NCBI GenBank assembly: GCA_003255025.1
Contig: QANY01012000.1
Location: forward strand, 310,001-374,000
Origin: Datisca glomerata
Taxonomy: Eukaryota > Streptophyta > Magnoliopsida > Cucurbitales > Datiscaceae
DNA: 64,000 nucleotides
Direction: 5' to 3'
Shown here piece by piece: positions 12,429 through 22,840 of the stretch. A program made the translations under genes and the position numbers. Every line of letters starts with the position of its first letter. Within the stretch, counting starts at the first letter, position 1. The notes beneath the pieces were generated by a model that saw only the letters and a list, made by a program, of their open reading frames with translations, did no database searches and was not told the DNA's origin.

Positions 12429-13272
12429 TGTAAATAATTTTTTCCGTTCATCAGGATCAAAGGGAAAAATATTGATAAAGATATTTTTATATAAGTATTA
12501 ATAATAAAGAGAGTTTAAGAACAAAAGAATGCAATGAGTAAATGCCTTGAATTATATTGTTTGTTATATTGAATGTCCGATTTTCATTTCATATATTGGT
12601 CTTATATAAACTTCTTAAGTTACATGAGTTGATTAAAATAATAATATAAAATGAGACACTTATTATGTCTAGAGATTAGACATGTTTGTAAGGATCACTC
12701 TGCTAGGTATAGGCTCATTTCCCTTTCTCATTTCCTATCTATCTCGCTCAACCGCCAATCAGTCACAGTCATTTGGTGATTTCTTGTGGTTTCGAGCCAA
12801 CCAGTCACAGTCACTTGATAGCCTGCTAATCTGTATCATCCAAGTCATTCAGCTTACTCAATCAATCACAACCATTTGACTGTCATTTCATATCCATTTC
12901 ATTCGTTCTCGTTCTTTTTCTTATCCTTCTTTTTCTATTCTTGCACAGTTTGGCGAGTGCCTTTCCTGTTCCGGAGGCGCGAGTCCCCGCCAGTCTTTTC
13001 CCATTCTCAAAGGTGTGGGTCCTCCATAAACTTTTCCTCATTGATAGGTTTGCTTTTCCCGTAATGATGAGGTTTCCCGCTTCCATACTCTTTTTCGTTC
13101 TCGAGTTCCTACCCGTTTAAAGTTTATGTCCACGTTTTTACTTACTTCATGATCTGTTTGTGTCACTTCTATTTTCCTGCCTAGCCCCCAGTCTTATCAT
13201 GTTCATGGTCCACGTGTCCCCTCAAGAGCTGTTCTTTTTATACACATGTCTTGGGTGATTTTTTCCTATTCA
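12429..13272 (-). repeat. gypsy-1 3' LTR
   Basis: Aligns along its length to 22841-23693. Shared blocks include T-T-T-C-T-T-G-T-G-G-T-T-T-C-G-A-G-C-C at about 12780 and 23196, and the T-T-G-A-A-T-G-T-C-C-G block at about 12570 and 22985. Its inner border next to 13273 is preceded on the minus strand by the purine-rich G-A-G-G-G-G-T-A-A-A, a plausible polypurine tract. The open frames inside it are LTR sequence, not genes. Confidence 0.85.
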
Positions 13273-13549
13273 TTTACCCCTCATTACACTAAAAAAAGTT
13301 TACTTATTGATGTGTAATGATAATGAGTTTTGATTTGCATGCACCTTTGCTAAGATCATCTTGTATTTTCTCATAAACATGCACTTTCTTGGAAATAACG
13401 AACAAATATATATAATGTTGATTAAATCAAGAGAGATGCGTGTTTTTCCTGTGACGGTGCTTCGTTTCCCATTCCTGTCGACATCTTTCCTATAAAGCAG
13501 CATTTCTTTGTCTATATTTTACCACTTCAATTTCCCACTTTCAATTACT

Positions 13550-13842
13550 TTGAGCGACACGTGCTTTGTCTCTTTTCCTTTTTCCAGCTATCGTCGTGCC
13601 ATTCGCTAGCGCAGATGATGATTTTGTCTTGTCAGTAGCGCCCTTCCAGAAACGCCCCTTCAGATTCCTATTTTTAAAAATTCATGGAGCGCGTTTTTTT
13701 TTTCAAATACATAGCCTATTTAATGATTCTCTTTCTTCATTTCTTCCTACCTTCATCTTTTAGTGGTAAGATATTCTCCCTCCCTATCTTCCTCTTCTTC
13801 GTCCTCTCTCTAAATTTCTTGCCCAAAATCCCTTCTTTATCC
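13550..13842 (+). promoter_or_regulatory. candidate promoter of the antisense gene inside gypsy-1
   Basis: Directly upstream of the plus-strand antisense gene. It holds a perfect G-box C-A-C-G-T-G at 13558-13563, a TATA-like T-A-T-T-T-A-A-T at 13717-13724, and then about 110 bp of pyrimidine-rich leader before the ATG at 13843. The order and spacing fit a plant promoter and would let the gene be transcribed independently of the LTRs. Position and motifs are the only evidence. Confidence 0.4.
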
Positions 13843-15935
13843 ATGGCGCACGACAACACTTCTAAGTTTAAGCATCATGTACCTTTCCCTCTGACGTAGT
13901 GTGCAGTTTAGGTGAAAGCGGGCACCCAGGCCACCCTTATAGCCCTCTATACTAAATAACCTTAAGCCCTATGTACATAGCCTTTTGGACTTAAGCTTCA
14001 TTTCTCTATTTTATTTCAAGAATTCTTCCACACCTCTAAATTAGCTCTCTCTCAGTTTACCCCTAGTTCATATAGGATTTTGCTTTCTTTTGAAGCCTTG
14101 AATAGAAGGCACGATTTTGATTTAGGAGTAGATGAACTTAGGGCGTGCTACATCATCAAGTATTGCGCTGAGTCTGAATGTTACTATCTGGCCCCTCACC
14201 CCGGTACTAAGAAAAGAAAAATGATCACCGCAATCCCAAAATGGGACAAATGTTGAGAACGGGATGTTCTCAAAAAATGAGGGAATTGGGGTGGTGATGG
14301 CCGTTGGACGATTCCCCGTAGATTAGGAGTCTACAGTAAGTCGTCGGAGCTCCAGTTTCTATTTCTTTACTTTCTATTTTTTACATTTTCTTGTTTATCT
14401 TCACTAACTTTCTTTCTTTTCCTTTGTCTTGTAGATAACAAAAAGGACAAACCTCAATATCTATCCTAGGAGTCAAGGGAAAAGATCATAGTTGCGTTCA
14501 ACATGCGTGGACAGGATTGGGACGATCACTTAGACCCTAGACAGGAAATCAATGCCGCCTTCATCTCGGGAGATAACCAAGCTCCACCTCTTCGCGCAGT
14601 GCCTCTGTCCTTAGTGCAACCATCCATATCATCTCCTTCGCCTTCTCCTGAAATCCCACTAGGTATTCTTACTTCCTAGTCTCTGATTTTTGTTTCTAGT
14701 ACTTTCATTTCTTCTGGGTCTGAATGGGAAGACGTGGAACATAAGCGTCTGTTTTGAAATCTTGCAGTGAGCATTATGTCGAGGCACGCGTGTCTGAGGA
14801 GTATCATCATTGGGGACATCACCAAGGAAGAAATGAATGTTCGTCTGAGGAGTGAGGCTCTGAGTTCTTCCTAAATGGACACTTCTCCTGCTTCTAACAA
14901 GACTCTGGCTGTACCCGTTTCTCCTCTGGTCATTCCTCTTGGCTCTTCTGTTGTAGCTGAGGCTTTTCAGCGGTGTCCTTATACTCTACCCCCTACATAA
15001 TGGGATTCGACTCCCGTCCAGTCTTACAGTTCCCAGGGAGGGGGCGAAGACCCTTCCTTGTGGTGATTGAAGCATTTTCATGGCGTCCCATAGATCCCCG
15101 CTTCCGTCAACTTCCTGGGTGACCCCCCATCAGCTCACATTGTGTGCTCTGCGGGGTCCAGTCAGACACAGACATGGCACCAACTCACAATATGTCCGTC
15201 GAGAACCAGCTCTGTTCCTTAAGCCATGGCTTGATGAAGGTATTTCCATTTCCTCTTGTTTCCTCTTTCTTCATTCGTCATCTTCATTTATTTTACTGAG
15301 TTTTGTTTCTTTTTTGTATTTTTCAGGCCATTATCTTCCACAACAGTATTCAGGAGCACTTCCTGGCCAATGAGCAGACTGTTGCCCAGTGGAAGAGGGA
15401 GATCGAGAGCAGCCGTAGGGTTCTTGAGACTCAGAGGATTGAAATCGAGAGAAGCTAAGCTCTAGAGAACTTTTGAAGAGTTAACTCAGGAAGCAAATGT
15501 CACGGTAGCGGATCATTCCAGTCTTGAAGAGTCCTTGAGGGCTGCAAAGGAGGCTCTCGAGGAGTCAGAGATATGTCAGACTACTTCCTTCGAGAACTTG
15601 AAAATTGTGAAAGAGAGGTTGATGTTGAAGTTGCCAGGGAGGAGGCCGAGCAAATAGTGGTGGAAACTGGTGACATTTATCAAGCTCTCTTCGATAAGGC
15701 CGAGAAGAGAGTTTACCTCGTCCGATACAAGGACGGAAAGGGGAACCTTCCTCCTAAGGTCTCTCTGGACGGGGCAACTGAAGCCGATGTGGAGGCCACT
15801 CCCAAGGATGTTCCCGCTTCTGAGGAAGCCACAATTTCTCCGATTGAAGAAGCTAGTGTTCTCATCATGGAGGACGATAAGAACGTCGCGACTGACCCTC
15901 CTACTATTGGGATCATCCTCGTGGATGAGTCTTAG
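13843..15935 (+). pseudogene. antisense spliced gene of gypsy-1 (putative gypsy-type transposon protein), broken
   Basis: Gene on the strand opposite to gag-pol, between integrase and 3' LTR. I infer four exons: 13843-14335, 14435-14662, 14768-15239 and 15327-15935. The introns (99, 105 and 87 bp) have GT and AG ends, e.g. G-A-T-G-A-A-G|G-T-A-T and T-T-T-T-C-A-G|G-C-C. Exon 1 encodes C-Y-Y-L-A-P-H-P-G with a later W-T-I-P-R-R. Exon 3 carries P-A-S-V-N-F-L-G-D and, one frameshift later, V-L-C-G-V-Q-S-D-T-D. Exon 4 encodes a Glu/Lys/Arg-rich coiled-coil-like stretch (E-Q-T-V-A-Q-W-K-R-E-I-E) and an acidic tail with stop at 15935. Several stops and frameshifts inactivate it. Tat elements such as Grande and Retand carry antisense ORFs here; their function is unknown. 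It resembles plant proteins labelled 'putative gypsy type transposon' (Pfam Transposase_28). Confidence 0.7.
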
Positions 15936-16449
15936 TCTACTTCTTCCTTCCTACAATTTTACTTATGTACTTTATAGTTTTCCTTTTCTGTGTACCCTTT
16001 TTTAAGTCATTTTTTAATTTTCCCGATCATCAAGGAAAATGGCTTTCTCTTCTTGACAAGCTTTATAAGTTTACCAATTATACTTAGCAAAAAATTGAGT
16101 AAGTAAAGTTAAACTTAGAGATTTTGTACTTTTAACAGTTTCAATCGAATAATTTTTCAAATGCCTGAATGAAAAAGAATTATTAAGTAACTCAGCATTT
16201 TAACACATAGCGATTTCTGGGTTCCAAGGTATTCCTAATAACAATTTAAGTTAGACTTCAACAATTTAAAAGATTTTTAGCTTACAATATTTTTTCTGCT
16301 TCCGGAGTTGTTTCTTGTTTAGAGCGGATGAATTTTCCCGTTTCCATCTTCTTCTGAGTTTGCCATTTTCTTTTCTCCTTTCCTTGCATTGTGTTTTATC
16401 CCTTGTTTGCTTCTTTCTTTGATTTTCTTTTGTTTACTTTTCACATTTT
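15936..16449. other. spacer between antisense gene and tandem repeats
   Basis: T-rich non-coding sequence inside gypsy-1, presumably the 3' UTR of the antisense gene. No repeat or frame of note. Confidence 0.45.
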
Positions 16450-16990
16450 AGAAAGGAGAGTTTTCCCACTCTCAAAGTCTTAAGCTTCTAGGCTGTCGAT
16501 CTTTTTCTAGTTTGATCTTCTTTTTAGAGAGTAGGCGTCCCCGCTCTTAAGGCTTTAGGCTTATAAACCATCAACCTGATTTCCATTTTAGAGAATGATT
16601 TTTGTTCTGCCCTCAGTGACTTAGGCTTTCAGGCCATGGTCAGTACTTCTTTTTTCACATTTTAGAGAGAAAGTTTTTCCCGCTCTCAAGGGCTTAAGCT
16701 TCTAGGCTGCCGATCTTTTTTCATTTTTCACATTTAAAAATTAGAGCTTTTACCACTCTTAAGGTCTTAGGCTTTTAGGCCGCCGACCTTTTTTCCATAT
16801 TTAATAGAGAATGTTTTTCCCACTCTCAAGGATGCCGATCATTTTTCATTTTTCACATTTTAGAGAGAAGGTTTTTCCTGCTATCAACAGCTTAGCTTCT
16901 ATGCTGCTGACATTTTTTCATTTTCCACATTTTAGAGAGAAGGTTTTTTTCACTCTTAAGGGCTTAGGCTTTTAGGCCGTTGATCTTTCT
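16450..16990. repeat. tandem repeat of about 60-75 bp inside gypsy-1
   Basis: About eight degenerate copies of a unit with the pattern T-T-T-T-A-G-A-G-A-G, then T-T-T-T-T-C-C-C-G-C-T-C-T, A-A-G-G-G-C-T-T-A-G-G-C-T-T, T-A-G-G-C-C-G and C-C-G-A-T-C-T-T-T-T. Units begin near 16449, 16524, 16588, 16661, 16740, 16800, 16861 and 16932. They lie between integrase and the antisense gene, the region where Tat and Ogre-like elements often carry tandem repeats that can seed satellite DNA. One unit (near 16800) is internally deleted. Confidence 0.75.
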
Positions 16991-17039
16991 TTTTTTTACG
17001 TCGAAAACTCTTGGGGGAAAGAACCATAGGAGAATTTTT

Positions 17040-18120
17040 ATATTTAAATAATATTCAACAATTTAAACGAAGTATTTCTTAAGGTAACTGGTGTTCCAGG
17101 GTTTGGCCAAATTCTGCTCCTTCTGTCATGAGGTGATAGTAAACGCTTCTGCCCACTGTTTTGACGATTGAAGGGCTTTCCCAAGACAGACCAATCTTTC
17201 CTTTTGTTTGAAAGGTCCTTTCCAAAACTAAGTCTCCTTCCTATAATTTTCGCCTTCTAATTATTTTCTAGTAGTAGACTTTCCTTTTCTGATTGTAATT
17301 AGCTATTTACACGAATGTGTTTCCTTTCTTTCTTCTAACAAATCAAGACTTCCTGTCATGAGATCTTCCTTTTGTTGTTAAGAGAGTTGGATTTCCTATT
17401 TCTAGGGGTATAACCAAATCTGTTCTGTAGGCTAAGGCAAATGGTGTTTCGCCTTTCGTCTCTCTGGAAGTTGTTCAATACACCCACAATACTGCCGCTG
17501 ATTCTTCTACTCATTTTCCTTTACTGATTCTAGGTGTTTCTTCATATTGTTGAGTATGATTCGGTTTGACCTTTCAACATGTTCGTTTCCTTGTTGGTAG
17601 TAGCATGTAGAGAATCGGGTGGAAATTTGTAGATCTTCACAAAAAGTCATCACCATCTTTCCAGTAAATTGAATCCCGTTGTCAGATACTAAGACCCGAG
17701 AAATTCCGTATCTACACAATATATATTTCCATAGGAATCCCCTTACTTCTTCTTCACGAATCCTAGCAACGGCTTCTTCCTCAATCCACTTGGTGAAATG
17801 GTCTTTGGCAACTAGCAGGAAGCGTTTCTAAGCAGGTGCCAATGGGAGTAGTTCGGTGATGTCTAGAGCCCACTGCATGAATGACCAAGGGCTTGTCACG
17901 ATATTGAGTTCTCATGTGGCCAATTTTATCACGAGGTCAAATTATTGACACTTTTCGCACTTCTTCGCATATTGTTTGGAATCCTGGTGCATTTTCGGCT
18001 AGTAACATCCTTCATTTAGCACTTTATGGGCTAGAGATCTGCCCCCAATATGATCCTCGTACGTCCCTCCATGAATTTTTGCTAACACATATTTAGCTTC
18101 TTTTTCCTTTAGGCACTTCT
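17040..18120 (-). pseudogene. gypsy-1 integrase, broken
   Basis: Ty3/gypsy integrase on the minus strand. Near 18030-17930 remains of the zinc-binding HHCC region are seen (C-E-K-C-Q). The core carries W-A-L-D-I-T-E-L-L-P (first catalytic Asp, near 17866), V-S-D-N-G-I-Q-F (second Asp, in 17507-17719) and N-E-H-V-E-R-S-N-R (Glu), so the D-D-E triad is still readable. Towards 17050 the C-terminal segment with D-L-V-L-E-R-type sequence and F-G-Q-T-L-E is visible. Frames are interrupted by stops. The enzyme would insert the element cDNA into host chromosomes. Confidence 0.8.
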
Positions 18121-18157
18121 GATATGGCCCTAAAAAGACCATTTATACAATGAATCA

Positions 18158-18760
18158 TTAATTTTGCAGTATGTGACACTCTGTTGTTGAATCTTTGTAG
18201 CATGAAGTCTGACTCGAATTAAGATTCCTTTTTTTAAGCAACGATTCACGTCGTCCCTGCCAACTTGGCTCCTGCTCAACTTCCACTTCTGCTACTTCTT
18301 TGGCTGTGATGCTTGGTCTTTTCAGAAATTCAACTGGTACGCTTATTTTTTGTAGTGAAGACCCCAAATTAGCCAATGCGTCTCCGTGTCCATTTTCTAT
18401 TCTTTGGATATGGTGGATTTCAAAATTTTTTAGTTGTTTGAGCAGTCCTTTTGTCTGTTGCAAGTAACTAATCATCCTTTTCGTCTTTTGCCTGAACTCT
18501 CCTGTTATCTGCTTTACTACCAACATTGAATCATAAAAAAAATTATTTCATTTACCTCTAATTCTCATAACTGAGTGATTCCCGCTATTAGAGCTTCGTA
18601 TTCAGCTTCATCGTTTGAGGCGTTGAATCCAATTGAGATGGAGTGTTCGAGCGTTTCACCAAACGGAGTCTGCAGCACCACTTCCACTCTGACTCCCTTA
18701 TTGTTTGAAGCTCCATCAACTTATAACTCCCCCGTCCCGCTTTCAATTACTTGTCGTCTA
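18158..18760 (-). pseudogene. gypsy-1 second (archaeal-type) RNase H, broken
   Basis: Additional RNase H domain between the retroviral-type RNase H and the integrase. Motifs in order on the minus strand: V-D-G-A-S-N-N-K-G (first Asp), E-T-L-E-H-S-I, N-D-E-A-E-Y-E-A-L-I-A-G (Glu), Y-D-S-M-L-V-V-K-Q-I-T-G-E-F (Asp), and G-H-G-D-A-L-A-N-L-G-S-S (last Asp). All four acidic positions remain readable, but stops and frameshifts split the domain (one frame covers 18158-18526, another 18575-18760). A second RNase H in this position is diagnostic of the Tat lineage. Confidence 0.8.
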
Positions 18761-18806
18761 CGATAAAGTCTGCCACGATAAAGTAGGGCCTTAATTTCCG
18801 TGCAAG

Positions 18807-20160
18807 TTATGTTTCCTCCTTGGTGTCAACAGTAAAGTCTGCCACAAAATCGACCAAGGCTTGTCCTTTAATTGATGTTCTTGGCTCGTAGTGAATCTCA
18901 TATTGGCTTAACTCGATTGCCCACTTTGCCATTCTTTCGCTTATTTCAGGCGAATGCACGAGACTTCTAATTGGTGAATCAGTCAGCACATTTATGATGT
19001 GTGCCTGAAAGTAAGGCCTTAGTTTCTGTGCGGCTACTACAACGACCATTATCAATTTTTCCATCCTTTTGTAATGGGTTTCAGCTGCTACCAGACTTTT
19101 ACTGACAAAGTATACCGTCTTCGGTTTCATTTCTTCTTCTTTAATTAAAATAGCGCTAACACCGGTCTGCGAGAAGGCTATGTATAAGTATAAAGGTTCC
19201 CCCAAATTTGGCTTTGACAATAACAATGGAATTGTCATGTATTCTTTTATCTTGTTAAGAGCCTCCTCACACTCGTCATCTCATCCGTCCGCTGAATTCT
19301 TCCTCAGTTTTATAAAGAATGGTTTACAGTGTCAGTTGATCTTGAAAGAAATCTATTCAATGTTGTCAACCTTCCCATTAAGCCTTGTGTTTCTTTCTGG
19401 CTTCTCGGGGACTTCATTTCCATTATAGCTTTCTTTCACTTGATCCGGTTTGACCTCAATTCCTCGCTATGTAACCAAGTGGCTGAAGTATTTCCCGGAC
19501 GCCACTCTGAAGGTACATTTTTTGAATTCAACTTTATTGAAATTTTCCACAGGATGGAAAAGGCCTTACCAAGGATTTCTATGTGATCTTTACGCTCACA
19601 ACTCTTCACCAGCATGTCATCTACATAAATTTTCATGGTTTTCCTGACCTGTTCTCAGAAGATTTTATTTACCAACATTTGATAGGTTGCACCTGTATTT
19701 TTTAAACCAAAAGGCATTACCTTATAACATAAAGTACCATGTTCATTTATTTGATCTATTCTAGGTAACAGGTATCGTCTTTTGGTTTGGCCTTGTTTAG
19801 ATTTGTGAAGTCTACATAAATTCTCCATTTCTCGTTTTTCTTTTTCACCATGACAACGTTAGCGAGCCACTCTCGGTAATCTACTTCCCTGATGAAATCG
19901 GCTTCTAGCAGTTTATCAACTTCTTCTTTGATAACCATGTTTCTTTCTGGCGTGAAACTTCTTTTTGGTTGCTTCACCGGTTTAATAGAAGAGTCAATAT
20001 TCAGTTTATGATAGATTATATTTTCTGGTATACCTGGCATCACCTGAGTGGTGGTTGCAAAAATGTCATTATTTTTCCGCAGGAAGTCAAACAACCTTTC
20101 CTTTTTCGTTTTCTCCAGGTTGGCTCCAATATTTGTCATTTTTTGTGTTTCTTCATTTAA
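18807..20160 (-). pseudogene. gypsy-1 reverse transcriptase and RNase H, broken
   Basis: Read on the minus strand. 19756-20139 carries the RT entry (E-E-V-D-K-L-L-E-A-D-F-I-R-E-V) and W-R-I-Y-V-D-F-T-N-L-N-K-A-K-P-K-D. 19436-19636 opens with the catalytic Y-V-D-D-M-L-V-K-S. 18807-19238 is the RNase H with L-Y-L-Y-I-A-F-S, E-T-H-Y-K-R-M-E-K-L and G-Q-A-L-V-D-F-V-A-D-F. In Tat elements the first RNase H often lacks the canonical Asp, as here. Frameshifts separate the three pieces. Confidence 0.88.
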
Positions 20161-20274
20161 GAAAATGGGTTATATTTCTTCTCTTGCTTCGTACCTCGAA
20201 CCCACCTGCGTATTTTTCTGTGATTGCAATTGTTCATCAGCAACCACCATATTCTCTTCCATATTTCCCATTTT

Positions 20275-20700
20275 TTATTTTCTCATTGATTCTAATGCGG
20301 TTATTGTACAGATCCTAGCGGCAGTTGGGTCCCCTTTTATAGGTCTAATCCCTTCAGGAGATGGATAATTTAGCACTTGGTAGTAGGTGGACGACACTGC
20401 CTTCATTTTATGTAACCGGGTTCTTCCCACAATGGCATTGTAAGGAAACGACGTGTCCAGCACCACGTACTCAGCGAGGCAATTGAATGTTTCTGCAATA
20501 ACTGGAAGGTTGATCAACCCTTCCGAGTAGCTCACATTCCCATTGAAACCTACTAGTGGTTGCGGCATACCTTGTAATTGTCGTTCCTCCATAGTCATCT
20601 TTTCAAGCGTTGACCGATAGAGAATATTGACGGTGCTCCGTCATCAATTAGCACCCTTCTCAGCAGATAATTCCCACATGTATTGAGATGACAAGGGCGT
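20275..20700 (-). pseudogene. gypsy-1 aspartic protease, broken
   Basis: Protease region of the polyprotein. Near 20650 the minus strand reads R-V-L-I-D-D-G-A-P-S, the position of the active-site D-[ST]-G (often D-G-G or D-D-G in plant gypsy elements). After a frameshift it continues in 20275-20598 with the well-known P-Y-N-A-I-V-G-R-T-R-L-H-K-M-K-A-V-S-S-T-Y motif and a G-I-R-P-I-K-G-D segment. This enzyme would cleave the Gag-Pol polyprotein. Confidence 0.8.
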
Positions 20701-20960
20701 CGTTATGGCGCCTATCATACTCTAAGTCGATGTCGTAAAAAATGAGCAAGGGATTCCTGCTTTCGTTGGCGATACTTCCTTGTTTCAGCTTTCTTCCAAT
20801 AGTAGTGTTTTGCTGTACACTTTCCTTTCCTTTCTGGTAGTCCCTTCCTGTTCAAGTAATGCGATGATGGTGTTGACTATTCGGAGCAGCTGCTTCATGT
20901 TATCCCTTTTTCCTCCGTCATGGACTTCCATTTCAGCTTCCTGCTTTGGTCTTTCTCTCA

Positions 20961-22780
20961 TCATAATTGATTAATGTATCCTTCTCTCACTAGTTTCTCC
21001 ACACAATCCTTCAGCTGGAAGTAATCTTTTATGAAATGTCCGTTGCTCCTGTGGAATGAGCAGTATTTATCTTTATCTGTGTGCTTTGGCTCCCTTGTAA
21101 GCGCGATTGGTCTTTTCAGCCAATGTTTATCTTTTATCATCTCCAAGACTTGGTTTATCGAGACAATAACCTAGGTGTAGACTTTGTCTCTAGGATGGAT
21201 GTCATCTACGTATCTCCTTCGAGTAAAAGTTATGTTCCGCTTGCTGTCTCCCCGCTCACTTTCTCTTTCCATTCTCTAGTTCTAATTTATGCCTACACTT
21301 GAGCTATGTTCTTCTTTCTTTGGCTCATTAATCTGTCGTCCCGCTTGTTTTAACAAAATTTTCTTTTCTTCCCCAACGTGATGTATGTTTGTGATCTTTG
21401 GAAAGTCTCCGTTATGGTAAAAGGTTTTATCTTTGATAAATCTTCAAAGAAGGCTGATTCGAGATCCAGCCCCCGTCTAAAAGCTAGTCTTGCTACTAAT
21501 TCATAGAGGTGTTCAAGGTTTGGTTCGGTTTGGTTCGGTCAAGTTTTTGGCGAAAAATCAAACCGAACCGTGAATGCTAAAAGTGCCGAACCAAACTGTG
21601 AGTTTCGGTTTGATTCGATTCTTCGGTTTGGTTCGATTCTTCGGTTTAATATTATTAATTAAAAATAATTTTTTAAATCATTTTAAAATGATATTATTGA
21701 AAAAAATAATATAAAATCAAAAATTTGTTTTGGTTCGGTTTTATATGAAGTTATATATAAAAATAAAAAAATAATATTAATTTAATGTTTCAGTTCAGTT
21801 CAGTTTGAAAACTATCAAAATTTCAAATTGAACTGAAACTTTGGTTCGGCAATAAAACAAAACCGAACACATATAAAGAACCGGTTTGGTTTTGAACACC
21901 CCTGCTTTTCCGTCAAAATTTTCCACTTGAGCCATCTCCTCTTTGAATCTATGAGTGTATCGGTGAAGTGTTTCCTTTTCCTTCTAGGCGGATTTCGTCA
22001 GAAGGTAGTCCGAGTCCTCTATTACTACTCGATAAGTAGAGTACTGTACGAAGAAAATAGTGGACATGACGTAAAGTTAGTAATAGATTGAGCAGGGAGG
22101 GAGTGATACCATTTAAGTGCAGTTCCGTCTAGACTAGTGGGGAATATCATGCACATCAATACGTCTTCATGTTGGTATTAATGCCATGACTTGCTTAAGC
22201 CGTTTGAGATTATCTACATGGTCAGACTTCCTTTCATGACATTTGAATTTAGCTGCCACGAACTTCCACAGAATTGGGTTGGCCAAGATTTTCGAACTTA
22301 GAGTTATGGTGAGTGATTCTAGGTCAGTTTTTCCCGTGTTTCCCAGGCTCCTTAGTTCCATCATCTCCTCCATGGCAGCTTTCATCATGACTTTTGGTTG
22401 GTGAATTTCTCCCGCCTCTTCCTTTTTATGTTCCTTGGACTGAATTTCCCATCTTCATTATGCATGTTCCTACTGTTTTCATTGTCTTCTTCCCGTGTGA
22501 CTTTGTGTCTGTTTCCTTCTTGGTGGTTCTGCCTTTCCTCACGCTTAGTGTGGTGACTGACTTCTGCTCGTGTCTATGCAAGGTCCAATTGCAATGCAGT
22601 GATCCGTTCCTGCATCGTCTGCCACAAGTTGTTTAGCATTTCGGTTTTTCGTTGTTCCATTTCTTGCATTCAGCTCAGGATAGTCAGAAGCATCTCAGCT
22701 TGGGGAGCATGGTGAATGGCTTGTTCATCCTCGTTCTCATTTCCTTCATTAAGGGTGGTGTTCGATCTGGTACGAGACAT
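20961..22780 (-). pseudogene. gypsy-1 gag, broken and interrupted
   Basis: Gag starts at an ATG at 22780 (M-S-R-T-R-S-N), 61 bp inside the 5' LTR, and is Glu/Gln-rich with early stops. 22167-22388 carries the capsid-like S-S-K-I-L-A-N-P and K-F-K-C-H-E-R-K-S-D-H-V-D-N-L-K-R. A foldback element interrupts the gene at 21505-21903. 20961-21146 holds Y-C-S-F-H-R-S-N-G-H and the Q-L-K-D-C-V-E-K-L-V-R-E-G-Y segment seen at the end of plant gypsy Gag. Gag forms the virus-like particle; this copy is inactive. Confidence 0.78.
21505..21903. repeat. GGTTCGG-rich foldback (MITE-like) element in gag
   Basis: About 400-bp insertion in the gypsy-1 gag with inverted ends: A-G-A-G-G-T-G-T-T-C-A-A at the left and the inverse of A-G-G-G-G-T-G-T-T-C-A-A at the right. 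Both arms repeat G-G-T-T-C-G-G-T-T-T and its complement, and the centre is very AT-rich. There are no coding frames. This G-G-G-G-T-G-T-T-C-A-A-A-A-C-C type of palindromic element is common in plant genomes. I could not identify a clean target-site duplication. Confidence 0.7.
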
Positions 22781-22819
22781 GGTTTGGTCTTCTAGAGGGT
22801 ATCTTAAAGGTTTTTTCTT

Positions 22820-22840
22820 CTCTCAATAAGAGCACCAAAA
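22820..22840 (-). other. gypsy-1 primer-binding-like site
   Basis: Immediately inside the 5' LTR the minus strand reads T-T-T-T-G-G-T-G-C-T-C-T-T-A-T-T-G-A-G. In position and start (TGG) it fits a tRNA primer-binding site. The same sequence with a few changes is present in the second gypsy-like family at 57921-57942. I cannot name the tRNA with confidence. Confidence 0.55.

Noticed and set aside
16450..16990. Regularly spaced repeats resembling a CRISPR array
   Set aside because: Units are degenerate and directly tandem without unique spacers, and they lie inside a plant retrotransposon.
19180..20368. Several plus-strand frames opposite the gypsy-1 RT and protease
   Set aside because: The minus strand carries clear RT and protease motifs; the plus-strand frames are shadows without family resemblance. 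The true antisense gene lies further left.
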